From Seiridium cupressi (taxonomy: Eukaryota; Ascomycota; Sordariomycetes; Amphisphaeriales; Sporocadaceae), in assembly GCA_036674765.1 (NCBI GenBank), contig JARVKI010000064.1:62001-126000 (forward strand): a stretch of 64,000 bases of DNA, in the 5' to 3' direction. Position 1 is the first letter of the stretch. Each line of letters starts with the position of its first letter. Shown in pieces: positions 42,389-54,400 of the stretch. Below the pieces are notes generated by a model. It did no database searches. It was given only the letters and a program-made list of their open reading frames with translations, and was not told the origin of the DNA. A program made the position numbers and the translations under genes.

Positions 42389-44279
42389 CTAGGATGCCGA
42401 GGACTGTGGTTGTTGTGACTGAGCTTGGGGTTGAGGCGGCGCTTGTGCTGGGTTGGGCGCAGCCTGTGGTGGCTGAGAAGTCCCTGGACGAGTTGACGCT
42501 GCCGCCTGTGCGCTATTGGCACCTTCCGGTAACTGCCTATAGTACCCTCGGGGTGCCGTAGGAATTGGTGGCGGAATGAGAGCGCGGAACTTCAGCGCTC
42601 GTTGGTCATACGGATCGATGTGGTAGACTTGGTCGTCTTCACTATCGCTGTCCTGGTCATACTTCATTCGGTCATACTGGCGGGCTTCATCAACGTCCAT
42701 GTCACTTGGGGGGCTAGCCAAACGACTGAGGGGATCCCGACGATCGATCTTGCGACGATCGACCCAGAGCCGGCCGCCACGACCATGACGGCGACGGAAA
42801 CTGAAGGTGGGCCTCTCGTCCGACAATGGCGATAGACGGCCGTCGTTATATTGCAAGAGTGCAGCAGAGAGTGCGGCGGTATCAGCATTCGCAGATTCCT
42901 CATCCAGCTCCATTTGATCCGACGCACTAGACGGCGGAGTGGGGAGGAATGTGGGCTTAGCCGGCCTAAAGCTCTGCTCCAGTTGTTCTTTGACGGGCGG
43001 CAGGGGTCTATCAGTCAGATCGATGTGGTTTTGGTTCCAGAGATTGTGTGTCGATGCCTTGTGCTCAACGTCACGCCGCAGCTCTTCCCATTTCTCATCA
43101 ATTTTATCGGATAGCAGAGGAAGCTCCTGTTCGGCAGGTTTGCCATCCATACGAACTGCCAGGCGCAACTGAGTGTTCTGGGCAGCACGAACAGCTGGCT
43201 GTACCTCCTGAACCTTGCGTTTCTGTGGTTTCGTGTTGATGAGCAAGTCTTCGTCTTCGGCCTTGATACCAAGACGAGTCTTCTTCTCCTTGAGCACGGC
43301 ACGATGGTCGAAGATCTTCTTTTCCACGGAAAGGAGCTCCTGCTTCAGCAGCTCACGCTGATGCGACATGACTACGAGTAAGCGGCCGTCCTCGAGCTCC
43401 TTTCGCAGCTTCTTCAGCCGGTCGGCGATCTGGACGTCACGTTGTCTTGTTTTCCTCGTCTGTCGTACTTCACGTCTCCGGAAGCAGACATAGGGGTCCA
43501 GGTCATCCTGCTCCGTGTGTGTCTCAAACTTGAGGGAAGGGTGTAACTTGCCCTTGGCTTGGCGCTGGGACTTCCAGTGTTCATACACCACTTTCGCATG
43601 ATTCTGGAGTTTTTGGACAGGTGAGTGAAGCATATGCTGAGCCATGATTTCATATGCAATTACGGTGTTGTCGACAGCAGCAAAGGGGGACTGTTCTGCG
43701 GCCGTCTGCTCAAAGAGCTCCATGATCCTTTCGAAGTCATCTTCGGAGAGCTGTTCCTTGGGCGGCTTCTTTGCATTGTAAGTCTTCAGGTACTCATCGT
43801 CCTCCGACGTCATGTCGTAGAGACATCCTAGCGTCTCTTCCACAGTCTCGGAGAACTTGATGTAGTTCCGGGGCTCTGCGTAAATGTGAGGATAGAGCTC
43901 ATCGTAGTCCACTTCCTCACTCTTTTGAGGCGGTGGTACTGGAATCTCATTATCCTCTTTGGTCCCTCCAGCGCCTTTTATGGCAGCTTGTAGATGGTAT
44001 TCCTATAGGCAAGGTGAGTTAGAGTTGGTCCAGCATTAATTTAACCTCGAAAGATCGGTCGTCGGACATCTCCGAAGAAACGCCAAGACCTTTTGTGCTT
44101 AGTAAGACAAGGAAGGGGAGATGGAGACTCACCGAGGCCTCTCCAGTATCGACGCCGGCCGTTGATGAGATATCTGTGGTGAGAGATTCATATTCGCTTG
44201 GGTCGATTTGACCTTCGATGAGCACCTGAAGAGCTGTCTTTGGGTTCAGCTTCTTGATGCGCACCTTCCTCGAAATCAT
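42389..44279 (-). CDS. epl1: EPL1, enhancer of polycomb-like subunit of the NuA4 acetyltransferase
   Basis: Epl1 links the Esa1 catalytic core of NuA4 to nucleosomes and to the rest of the complex, including Tra1. Two exons, 44133-44279 and 42389-44002, give 586 residues. Exon 1 starts MISRKVRIKKLNPKTALQV, the conserved EPcA start. The rest of EPcA runs through VDYDELYPHIYAEPRNYIKF and YEIMAQHMLHSPVQKLQ, up to DPYVCFRRREVRQTRKTRQRD, which touches nucleosomal histones. Acidic and low-complexity segments follow, then a C-terminus rich in Gln, Pro and Ala. The intron, 44003-44132, is phase 0. It is divergent from calcineurin B. Confidence 0.95.
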
Positions 44280-45121
44280 GTTGGCGGCAGAGGGATGGGG
44301 CGGCTTCCTGGCCAGAGGCTCAGGATGCCCAAATGGAGGGTTATGGGTCTAAAAAAGCCGGGAATCAATCGTGCATGGCATGAAATAGATGGGAAATCGA
44401 TTATTTTGATGAAATAATCGCGTTGTGGTGGTCGTTGATGTCGATATATTGCACGCGTCGTCGGTCGCTGTCTGGCTGATGCCACTGTGAAAATTCTCTT
44501 GCCCCGCCTGTTGTTGGATTTCAAAGGCCGCCTGGGGGGTTGCAGGTTAAGCGGAAATCCAGCCACTTGTTGTCCGTGCTGCGCCACTGAAATCGATAAA
44601 GGGGGTTGCAGAGCACAATGGCGTTACAACCCATCGTCTTTCCAACGGCGCTTTCAACAAACAGCGCTCAAGTCGAACCTAATAAAGTCGAGATCTCTTT
44701 GAATTCCTTTGATAGAACAGATCATGCAATCATCCAAGTGAAAACAAGCCGATCACTACCACAACTTGTATCCAACATCGCTGATTTGCAGCCATTCAGT
44801 GATGAGGCACGTGACAGGTCGGTAACTATGACGGTGATGCTCCGATCGCTCAGGTCGCAGGCAGCTCCCCTCACTGGGGTCTGACCCCAGGTCCATCTGA
44901 TAGGGGCGTACTTTCTTTCAGCCTTGTACCATATTACACTTGACCCTCTGCAAACGACCACGAGGCACCGACGACACAAAATAATATACTTTCTACCTCG
45001 GATATCAGCGACCACCCGGACACACAAAGATCGCCTCAACACCACGGAATTAGTGCATCGCGCCGCAAACACGCCAGTCCAATAAATTGTCGGGCTGCTC
45101 CCACAAAGGAGCACGACGAAG
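44280..45121. promoter_or_regulatory. Divergent promoter region of EPL1 and calcineurin B
   Basis: About 840 bases. The open frame 44606-44884 shows no family features. No TATA box stands out; a CACGTG-like CACGTGAC word lies near 44808. Confidence 0.4.
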
Positions 45122-45913
45122 ATGGGTAACTCGACGAGCGCAGTGCTGGACAACATTGTCCAGGGGTCGAACTGTAGGGCCAACAATGCATACCCGCTGG
45201 CCTTGATCATGCGACTGACATAATGCCACAGTCGACCGAGAGGAAGTGGACAGGCTCAGGAAGCGGTTCATGAAGCTGGACAAGGTACATCTCTACTAAT
45301 CCCTCCATTCCTCCAGACTGGGAGGCGGGTGGCCATCGCGAAGGCTCTTGTGGTTACACTGGGAACACAGGCGCTGATGTGACTCTTCCCGCCTTTCTAG
45401 GATAACTCAGGCACAATCGAGCGCGACGAATTCCTCTCCCTCCCTCAGATCTCCTCGAACCCGCTCGCCACCCGCATGATCGCCATCTTCGACGAGGACG
45501 GCGGCGGCGATGTCGATTTCCAAGAGTTCGTATCGGGCCTGAGCGCCTTCAGCTCAAAAGGCAACAAGGAACAGAAGCTCCGCTTCGCGTTCAAGGTCTA
45601 CGACATTGACAGGGACGGCTACATCAGCAACGGCGAGCTGTTCATCGTGCTGAAGATGATGGTGGGGTCCAACCTGAAGGACCAACAGCTGCAGCAGATT
45701 GTCGACAAGACCATTATGGAGGCAGACCTGGACAAGGACGGCAAGATTAGCTTTGAGGAGTTCACGAAGATGGTGGAGAGTACGGACGTGAGCATGAGCA
45801 TGACTTTAGGTGAGTTTTGGATTTTTCTGCCCGGGCGGCGCATCCTCAGGGTGCTCCTCGTCCGGGATAATGCTCGAGCAGGTACTGACTATAGCTTTGC
45901 AGATCAGTTCTAG
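45122..45913 (+). CDS. cnb1: Calcineurin regulatory subunit B
   Basis: Calcineurin B binds calcium and activates the phosphatase calcineurin A, which dephosphorylates Crz1-type factors in stress signalling. Four exons, 45122-45173, 45232-45284, 45401-45809 and 45903-45913, give 174 residues, the usual length. It starts [14 protein letters not shown], with an N-myristoylation signal. Four EF-hand loops are intact: [36 protein letters not shown] and [12 protein letters not shown]. The last exon has only 11 coding bases and encodes most of the final DQF. Sequence conservation with other fungi is high and no lesion is seen. Confidence 0.96.
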
Positions 45914-48222
45914 ATACCTCGGAAGATGTGCCAGTAGAACAAGTGGTAATGAGACACGAAGGATTTCATATTCGAACATACACCCTCCCTCGGTGACCAT
46001 TGATTGATGTTTATTACGGGCCTCACCAGGTCAGAACTAACACAAGGACGGCCCTTCTGTGCTCAGTTTTGGGACTACTTACTATTTCAGCAGCAAGTTT
46101 TCGATGGAGCAGACGTCAAATAATCACTTCGGAGAGATTCTTGATATTCATTGACGATGTACTGGGTATGCGAGGGACAATTACCGCACAATTGACTGGC
46201 TTTCGGCCGCCTCTATGGTCACTAAGGCTATGTCTACATAACCCAGGACTACACGGTGGCTCTTCTTCCAATCATATTCCTGCTGGCTGACAACCAAGCA
46301 CCAAGTTGTTATTTAAGCTCATGCAAGGCCCGTGCAAGGCCCGAGCAAGTCGCAGGGAAAGGGGAGGGTTTTGAGGTGTAGCAAGTATAAGAGCGTACTT
46401 ACTTAAGGACGATGGTACGTGTTTGTTTATACACATGAGCATGACAATTGAAGCTCAGACGTACGTTATTTTCCGTCGGCAATTCAAGATTCCAACGGGC
46501 TTTGTTATACTCAGCTATCTGTGCGCCAGTTACATACTACGGTCTATTCGTGACTATTATCCCAAATAGCTTGATCTTCTTTGCAACCAGCCCGAAGGTC
46601 TATCTACATGTCGGTCCTCTCGCGTCCCAAGCTCTGTGTGCCTTGGAAACACTTGCTGCAATGGACTTCTTTCAAAGGTTGTTTCTCGCGTTACCAAGTC
46701 GAACCCAAGGTCAGCTAAGTTCAGCTCATGGACTAAGGTAGGAAGTAGTAGGGCGTCGAGTAATTCGGGAGTTTTGAGCTCAGGAAAACATGGAGACCTA
46801 TTCCTCTAACGGCTTCACCGCGGATGGACAAATAAAATCCCAGTGCGGTGGAAATAGATCATAGCCCGAGCTGAAGAACATCGTTTACTGAGTACCCAAT
46901 ACAGACTGTATCGGGTGACAATTGACGACGATGGTATCAAAACGTTTCTAGAGCGACGAGCATAACAATTATACTATAATAACACGCTATCCGCAAGCGT
47001 CCCCCAGCACTATATTGTCTACTGTTCAACTGTAAAGTAGATCCGGCTGGGTCTGGCATGGATTTGTATCCATTCCCTAATACATTTCTTCCCCGAATAT
47101 ACGAAACAGTTTGCTGTAGTCTACAATGAAACAACCTCAAGATCAGGGCACGGGAGATGAGATCTAGCTAGCTGCGAGGCAGTAAGGCGACGCCACCGGG
47201 GCCCAAGGATATAATACTTATAGATGGAGGGGGGCACGGTATACAATGCTTCATTATTTGAACAATGTAAAGATGTAGCTGGTCATGGAAATAGTGTTCG
47301 CGGCTCAAACCCTCCAAGCATGCTCGTGATACCCCATGCCTGTTCTCGGGGAGTGTCTACTATGCACATCGGCACCCATCCTACAGAGGACGAGAGCTTC
47401 TCTTTTTTACTCGAAGTGTGTGAATCCTGTGCAATCCACTGCTGTCCAAACACATACACTCGAGTATGAATTCGCTATCGTGGTTCCATAGTGTCGAACC
47501 CGGCCCCATATCCATCGCCAATCCTCCAACACTTTATTCCCACGTCCTTCATTTCGCTGTAAGAAGGCGGACGGACAAGCACCCCAGACACTGTATCAGA
47601 AGTCGATAAGGTCATTCCAAGTTCGCTCAACGGATCAAAATGTAGCCGTAAATACACGTGGCGACGAAGACGGCTAATCTTCAGCAGAAATTACGCCTAG
47701 AATATTTAGATGATGCCACAGATCCATACCAACGTGCTTTGGGCCTTGAATAATAGATACATGTGAAGGGGACCATCGTCACAAAGACTTAGCCCATCAC
47801 ATCAGCTTGACGAATTGCTACATAGTCCCTCAACCTCTGTTGTGACTCACAAGTTTGAACATACTATTTGCCTTGTCTATGGCATGGCCTATACTTCACC
47901 ATTCATTGTCCATACATTAACTGACTGGGGCACTTCTCCATTGAAGGATTCAAATACATGCTGTCCAGACAGTGGCACATCCCATCTTTGCAGTCAGAGG
48001 ACTTGACAATGTTTTACGCTAGCAACACGAAGAAATAAGAAGTCTCATAGTTTGGCTAGGCAAAGAATCAATTGACGACTTCGGCTGTCGGTATATCTGC
48101 TCTATAAAGGGGTAGAACCATTTTAGGCTCTTCATTTCATTCCCGTTCCATCAATGTACCGTAAGACTCATCAACACATGATCATTGACACCCGACTTCT
48201 TTACCGCAGATCTTGCAAGAGC
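45914..48222. other. 2.3-kb convergent region without a gene
   Basis: Both flanking genes end here. Frames of 60-97 codons (46000-46290, 46448-46741 plus) have no family features. The sequence is rather AT-rich in parts, with a repeated word GCAAGGCCCG near 46325-46345. It could be decayed transposon DNA, but I find no terminal repeats. Confidence 0.4.
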
Positions 48223-49825
48223 TTACTTGAAAACCTTACCCTGGGCCCAGGGGTACTCCTTGCCGTCAACGACGACAGGCTGGTCCCACTTCCACATGGA
48301 CTCGACGTAGGCCTTGTCCTCAGGGCTGTTACGGTCGAGCTTCTTGAACTCGTAACTCTCCCAGTCGGGGGCGACATCGAAAGCAGGGACGTGGTCCTCG
48401 CCACGGATGGTGAAAGCACCCCGGATGACGGAGTCGTTGTCGCCACCGTAGACGGAGGCGGCTCCAAAGATGTACTTGCGGGAAGCCTCGAGACGGGTGA
48501 AGAAACCACCAATCAGGTTAGAGGACATGAAGGTCTTGGTGAGCTCGTCATCGTACTTGTACTTGACGCTCCAGATGCTGTACTCCTCGGCAGGCACCTT
48601 CTCCCAGAAGTACTTCATGGACTCGGCCTCATCGTTGTTGGAGTAGAATCGCTTCCACTCGTCGATGGGGTATGTGGCACGGGGAAGAAGCTCGATGGGG
48701 TGCTTGGCCTTGGGCTCCTGGGGAACATCCTCCTCGTCGTCCTCCTCCTTCTTAGCCTTGGGCTTGGGGGCGGCCTTGGGCTGCTCCTTCTTGGGGGCAG
48801 CCTCCTTTTTGGGAGCCTTGTTCTCAAGGGCAGGCTTGTCCAAGAGCTCGAAGGGGTGGGCGACGTCAGAGTAAATCTTCTGGTTGTAGACGGTCTCGTA
48901 CCAGCGAGAGACATTGGGGTTCTTGCCACGCCACTCCTTGTCGAAGAAGAACTGGAAGCCGCGGGAGATGATGCCAACGGCGAACAGGTCGGCAAGGGTG
49001 ATACGCTCGCCAACAAGGAAGGTGTTGTTGAGGAGGTGCTTCTCAACAACGTCGATGGCCTTGGTGGCCGCCTTCTGGGCCTCATCAATGGTCTTCTTGT
49101 TGTAGGGGTCCCAGCCGAGGAGAGGGCGGTACCAGGCGCCGAGGTTGGGGAGGACCTCCATGTTGAAGAAGGACATCCACTTCAGGATGGAGGCATAGCT
49201 GAAGCCAAGGTCAATTATCTGGAACAGGTATAGCTTGTGCATGACGACTTACTCCTGCTTGGTCTTGCCGAGAAGAGTGGTCTTCTCATTTTGGGAGGTG
49301 ACTATTGCAGAAAGTTAGTCATACTGCTGCCCGACGCTGATATGAAATTGGTGGATGCAAGGACAGAAGTGTCAGGTATAGAACCGGTATCCTCAAAAAA
49401 AAAAAAAGATTCAGATAGGGATAACTGTTAGAATATTCTAGGTCATCATGTAAAGCACCGCCGCGCTGGCGAGCGATATTGGGCCGTGGCGGGGCTAGTC
49501 CAAGAAGTGAAGCCAGGGAAATTCTTACGGTAGATGGCAATGGCGATGGACTCGGTCAGGACGTAGCCATCGGTGCCGACGAAGACGGGAACCTTGGACA
49601 GAGGGTTGTGCTTGAGGAAGTCGGGGGTAGGGTTGACGGTGTCGACAACCTCGGTCTCGATGTCCAGACCGTTGGCCTTCGCGACAGCGAGGATGGCCGT
49701 GGTGCGGGGGTTGCGCTGTGCAAGAGCCGGGTCAGAAACATGGGCGGAAAAATAGGTGCGCGGCTCGCAGTGAGTGAGAATGTGATGCTTACCTCCTTGG
49801 TGAAAACCTTTCCGAAGGACGACAT
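48223..49825 (-). CDS. Translation elongation factor eEF1B gamma
   Basis: eEF1B gamma scaffolds the nucleotide exchange complex that recharges eEF1A during translation in the cytosol. Exons are 49793-49825, 49529-49715, 49253-49301 and 48223-49198, giving 414 residues. The N-terminal part is a GST-like fold, with NPTPDFLKHNPLSKVPVF and LTESIAIAIY, and SQNEKTTLLG after the second intron. A long linker of Lys, Ala, Pro and Glu (about 215-255) leads to the EF1G domain, which begins near KHPIELLPRATYPIDEWKR and ends WAQGKVFK. Introns are 49716-49792, 49302-49528 and 49199-49252. Intron 2 includes a run of twelve A near 49397-49408. Strong codon bias toward C-ending codons fits a highly expressed gene. 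Confidence 0.95.
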
Positions 49826-50267
49826 GATTGCGATTGACCTCTGTATGTCGAAAGGTTGTTATTTGTTTTGGGGTGGGAAAAGATGCAAATCACACAACGT
49901 TGCCAGTTTGGAGGGGTTATCGAAAAATATTTCGCCCCGCCGCCGTGAGTCAAGGGTAAGGCATGGATCGCTCCTGCTTTGCTTTGCTTGCTGCCCGCCT
50001 GCCCACCAGCCAGCAGCCCACCACTCAGGCAGCACGGCGCTGGTTGGGTTGTTCGCTTCCAGTCCCGTGTGGCTGCGGTGGCTGGCGCTGCAGCTTGAGC
50101 CACGTCGGGTCGGCGAATCCCCTTTAGCTCGACAAAACTTCATAGCCAGCAGCAGAGCCAACGTTGCTTTCAATCCCGTCATTTCGCGACTTGTCCAGCA
50201 GCTTCCCGACCGCCCCGACCGGACATCAATTCGCGCCAATTGATATGACGAGCGCACGATAGTCGAC
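49826..50267. promoter_or_regulatory. Divergent promoter of the eEF1B gamma and MRPS9 genes
   Basis: These 442 bases separate two genes of protein synthesis. No TATA box is evident. The stretch near 49975-50035 repeats short GCCTGCC/GCCAGC words. Frames here are not gene-like. Confidence 0.45.
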
Positions 50268-51432
50268 ATGTCCTCTCTTAGATATACAGTCCGCTGTCTT
50301 GGGGACATACGGCCTGCCACAAAGTCACAATGGGGCTCGACAGCCGCGGCACTCGTTACTAGACCAAAGCAGGCCACAAATGCTACGAGGAGTATCTCGA
50401 CGACATCTTCAAAGGCCGCCATCGCAAACAACGAGTTCACACGCGAGCCCCCGGCGGGCTTTGCAGAGCTGGAAAGAGCTGCTCAGCAGTCGACGCCGGG
50501 AGGCACCTCTCTTGTGCCCTCTAAAGCTACCACCTACATCCCCTATGCCCGTGCCGTACCTGTCTCGCCGTCGTATTTCTCCCGCAAACCGATATTTAAC
50601 GACAGCTTTGTCGTCGTGCAAGATCTAGCGCGCAAGTACGCACGCTTGCCCGTTCTGCCCAAGGAGAAGGTTGCTCTTACAGCCTGGCGAACCAAGGAGC
50701 AGTATCGATTGGCCACTGGTGAACATGTCAAGGGTCGGGACTACGCGTCTTGCTTAGGCTTGGTGAAGCGCCTCAACCAGATCCACCCCGACCTGATGCC
50801 GGAGGAGGTTGTGAAGGGCGTTGCGCCGTTCAAGCGTGATGTCAACCATTACCTGAACAAGCCGAAAGTGATCCCCGTGGATAAGTTCGGTCGCGCCCTG
50901 GGCGTCGGCAAGAGGAAGAGCTCCGTCGCTCGGGCCTACGTGGTAGAGGGAACGGGTGAGGTCTTTGTCAATGGAAAGCCATTGAGCGAGGCGTTTGGAA
51001 GGCTCCATGACCGCGAGTCCGCCGTATGGGCCCTCAAATCTACGGAGCGACTGGACAAGTACAATGTTTGGGCACTGGTGCAAGGCGGGGGCACAACAGG
51101 TCAAGCCGAAGCAATGACCTTGGCAGTTGCAAAAGCGCTCTGTGCTCATGAGCCCGCGCTGAAGAATCCCTTGAGAAAAGGTAAGCAAGACACAGTATAC
51201 CCCTTGCAAATTGCTTGTGTCAGCAAGCCGCGGGGATGTTCCGGCGGATTGCATATCCGGCATTGCCGGCATGTGTGATTTCTCTTCCTGCAGCTCCAAA
51301 GTTTGTTTCTGTGAAAGTTCTAATGCTAACTTTTTCCCAGCCGGATGCATCACGCGCGATCCCAGAGTGGTGGAGAGAAAGAAGCATGGTCGCGTCAAGG
51401 CAAGAAAGATGCCAGCCTGGGTCAAGAGATAG
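50268..51432 (+). CDS. Mitochondrial ribosomal protein uS9m (MRPS9)
   Basis: This is a component of the small subunit of the mitochondrial ribosome. Two exons, 50268-51180 and 51341-51432, give 334 residues. The N-terminus is basic and Ser/Thr-rich, without acidic residues in the first ten, as for a mitochondrial presequence. A long fungal-type extension follows. The S9 domain lies about 205-334, with GVGKRKSSVARAYV, GEVFVNGKPLSEAF and GGGTTGQAEAMTLAVAKAL. The second exon gives the conserved end RDPRVVERKKHGRVKARK and the final Lys-Arg, which in bacteria reaches the decoding site. The intron, 51181-51340, is 160 nt. Confidence 0.95.
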
Positions 51433-54400
51433 TCATCGGGTCTGCGTCAACCTCAAGGTCAGGGCGTGCGAAAGGTGTGGTCATTGGTCTACAGCCAAGA
51501 GAGGCGTCCCTGTGCCAAACCCGGGCGGAGATTGGTTTGCCATGTGCATCCTTTACTCAAACCTTGGAGAACATTTGTTGTCATCAGCCCTACCACTATA
51601 TGGTCCGGGCTTTGTTCATACGAGAACTGTCTTCTCAATCCGACGCTAGCGTTTCCGCGCAAGTGAGTTTCACGGTCACTCAGGAGAAAGGAAACGGCCT
51701 CCCCGGCTTGATCCGTGCTGCTGTAGGCATCAGAACCAGCTGTACTATGATGTAGTAATATGTAACTCCATGTATCGAGCTACTATCTTTGCTGATACAT
51801 GTGCACACTCGGACACGTGAGATTGCCAATAATCATGCTGAGAAGCCAGGTCATTTTGCGGGGTTGCCATTATTAGAATAGCGCCTGTTGATGACGGAAG
51901 TCGTGGTCAAAGTCAATTAGAGTAGAATCGTCTACGTTTCCAAGTTCTGATCGATGTGACCGCCGGACTCATCTAGCCTGTGACAGGTGACGATGACGAT
52001 ACAGTGCGTCGGTCTAGCAATCTTCAGTATTAGCAGCAACGGTCCTAGTAGCGCTCGACATAACCACAATTTAGTAACAACTAACCCAGCGAGCTAGTTA
52101 GTGATCGGTGACCACTGATCTGGGGCGCAAGCCGGCGAGTTGACTAACTAGGATGTATCAGGTAGAGACATGAAGGGAGTGCCTGGCCACCCTTCTAGGG
52201 AGATGAACGAGGATATCACGTCCGTTGCAATATGGAGAGGGTACATCGCGAATAATTCAGCAGTATGCTGACATGTGATATGTCATACCGTAAACTGTGA
52301 TGGACCTAACTAATTGTGAGTTGTTTGTGAGTTGCTTGCGAATCTTTCGTGAATTGTTGATGACTTTGACTCTCTCCTTTAGCAGACGCGCAGCGGTATC
52401 TCAAGAAAAGCAGTAGCCATCTCGCCATGTCGTGATGACAAAGCACGAGGCTGCTGGCTTCGTCATATGAAAGGCAGCCACGTAGATCGACGTAACTCTG
52501 GGGGCGGGAGCGGCTTGGTCGGTAACAACGTGGCCGGCCGGACAGCGTTCTTCCTGGCATCTTGAGATCTGCCACACGGGCCAAGGAGGAATCACGTCCT
52601 CCAGAGATCTACCTACTATCATCTGCACCCTCTCATACACCCCGTGTTGTAAGGGTCGTGGATACTTTAATCTCCGGTGGCCCAAGGTGTGGCGCCAAGA
52701 GTGGTTGGGGCTGTCAAAAAGCCGGCAATTGGATCCATGCTTTGCTAAAGATATCGCAGAAGCCGGGTAGGGACTTGTTTTGGGGGGGCATGAGAATATG
52801 ATGCGACGCAGCACGTCGAAGCAGCCGTGAGTGAAGCAAGGAGTTGGCGCAGGCGCTACAAGAACATGTCGGTTTGGACTGATGTTCGATGCCGGAAAGA
52901 GTAAAGGTGGGTCCTATGAATAAGGCTGGTGCAGGTTGTTTCGTTTTAGGTCGCCGTATCCGGTGAGGGCTGCGAGAAGGGTGAATGCACAGACAGACAT
53001 GGCCGCGCAGCCGTGATGAATCAACCCACTATCTCCTGCGACTGGCGCCCTTCTGGCGTGGCATGGAATCCTTCTAGAAGGACTAGAATGCGCGTAGGCC
53101 GTTTCATAAGGTCCAGCGCGGCGCTAGAGAGAATTGGCTGCATCAGCTTTCCAGCCACACTTGGTCCTTGATCTGATGCAGCTTGTCAATCTCGCAAGGC
53201 GTGGATCACCTCTATAGCTTTCTTCCCCCGAAGCATAGGGCAGAAGGCGGGCTTGCTCACGCTCAAGGGACGACGCGTTGCATTGTGCTAGCGACACACT
53301 AGTAGTTGATTGAAGCCCGTGTTCGTATGGTAAAATGGTAGACACCGGAGAAGTCCAAAAATGAGACGGAAATGACAGAGGAGGTTCAACTGATTGGGGC
53401 GCCTAAGTTGTTTGACTGGGCGATCTCCGTCGGTGCGATATGTAGAGAGCATGGTGGTCTGATGAGCTCTGATACATCTAGCTTATTAGGGTTTGAGGCC
53501 ATTGATGATGATGATGAAAGCTTACGAAACCCGGCCAAGGAAGAATGGCAGATGGGTGTTCAACTGCCAGACTTGGGTCTCAAAGGTTCACAACCGAGAG
53601 CGATGGGTCTTATCTTCCCCGAGCCCTGTCTCTCTGGAGCGGAGCCGTCGACGCCGCAGAGCGAATCAGTCTTGTGGGTCTTGTAGCCTCGCCAGAATAC
53701 CTAGTTGCTGTACCGTTCACCATATAGATGAGGCTGACAGTTATGCACCTCCCCTGCCCAAGGCGAGCGAGCACCTGCCCAGTCAAGTGCCGGACAGCTC
53801 GCGCCGAATTGCCATCGACAAGAGACAGTCTTGATTCAGACCTGGCGAATCATTGGAACCCTTCCTACGATGAGGTACACAAGGCTGTGCCACGGTAAGC
53901 ACGGTGCGTCTCATTTTTCGTCGTTCGAAAGCTGCTCCATCCTGGGAGAATCCACTACAACTAATTGGCCGTCGTTTTGCAGCTGGCACGTCACCATGTT
54001 CTAGGAAACGGTTGATGCTACGGGAACCAGTACAATAGTCCGCTGCATTGTCTCTCACTCGGCTAGCCAATGCGAGAGATTCCGTGCCAAGCGACACCCA
54101 GCCGCGCCAAGGTACTGTACTTTTGGGCCAGTCGCTTGACGCGTCGGTAGATGACATGCAGCTTGCCTCTGGCGGGCTGGCGATTGGGTAGCGCACTCGG
54201 GCTTAATGCACGGCAGCCGGCTCTCGAGGGATATGATGCCATCTGGAGCCCTGGAGCATCTGCTTCAGCCAGGCCCGAATGGCAACCTGTCATACAGAGC
54301 GTCTGTTCAGTACATAGTAGTTGCTGGTACCATGTGTCCACAGGAGAAACGGGCCCCGCGTGACGATGTCGCAAGGAACGGTAAAGCTATGAGTGATGAG

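Noticed and set aside
48154..49233. 359-codon frame on the plus strand
   Set aside because: It is the antisense shadow of the well-supported eEF1B gamma gene, caused by strong codon bias.
53318..53350. Possible tRNA A-box at the GTATGGTAAAATGGTAGA sequence
   Set aside because: No B box (GGTTCRANNCC) within 100 bases and no stem could be drawn.
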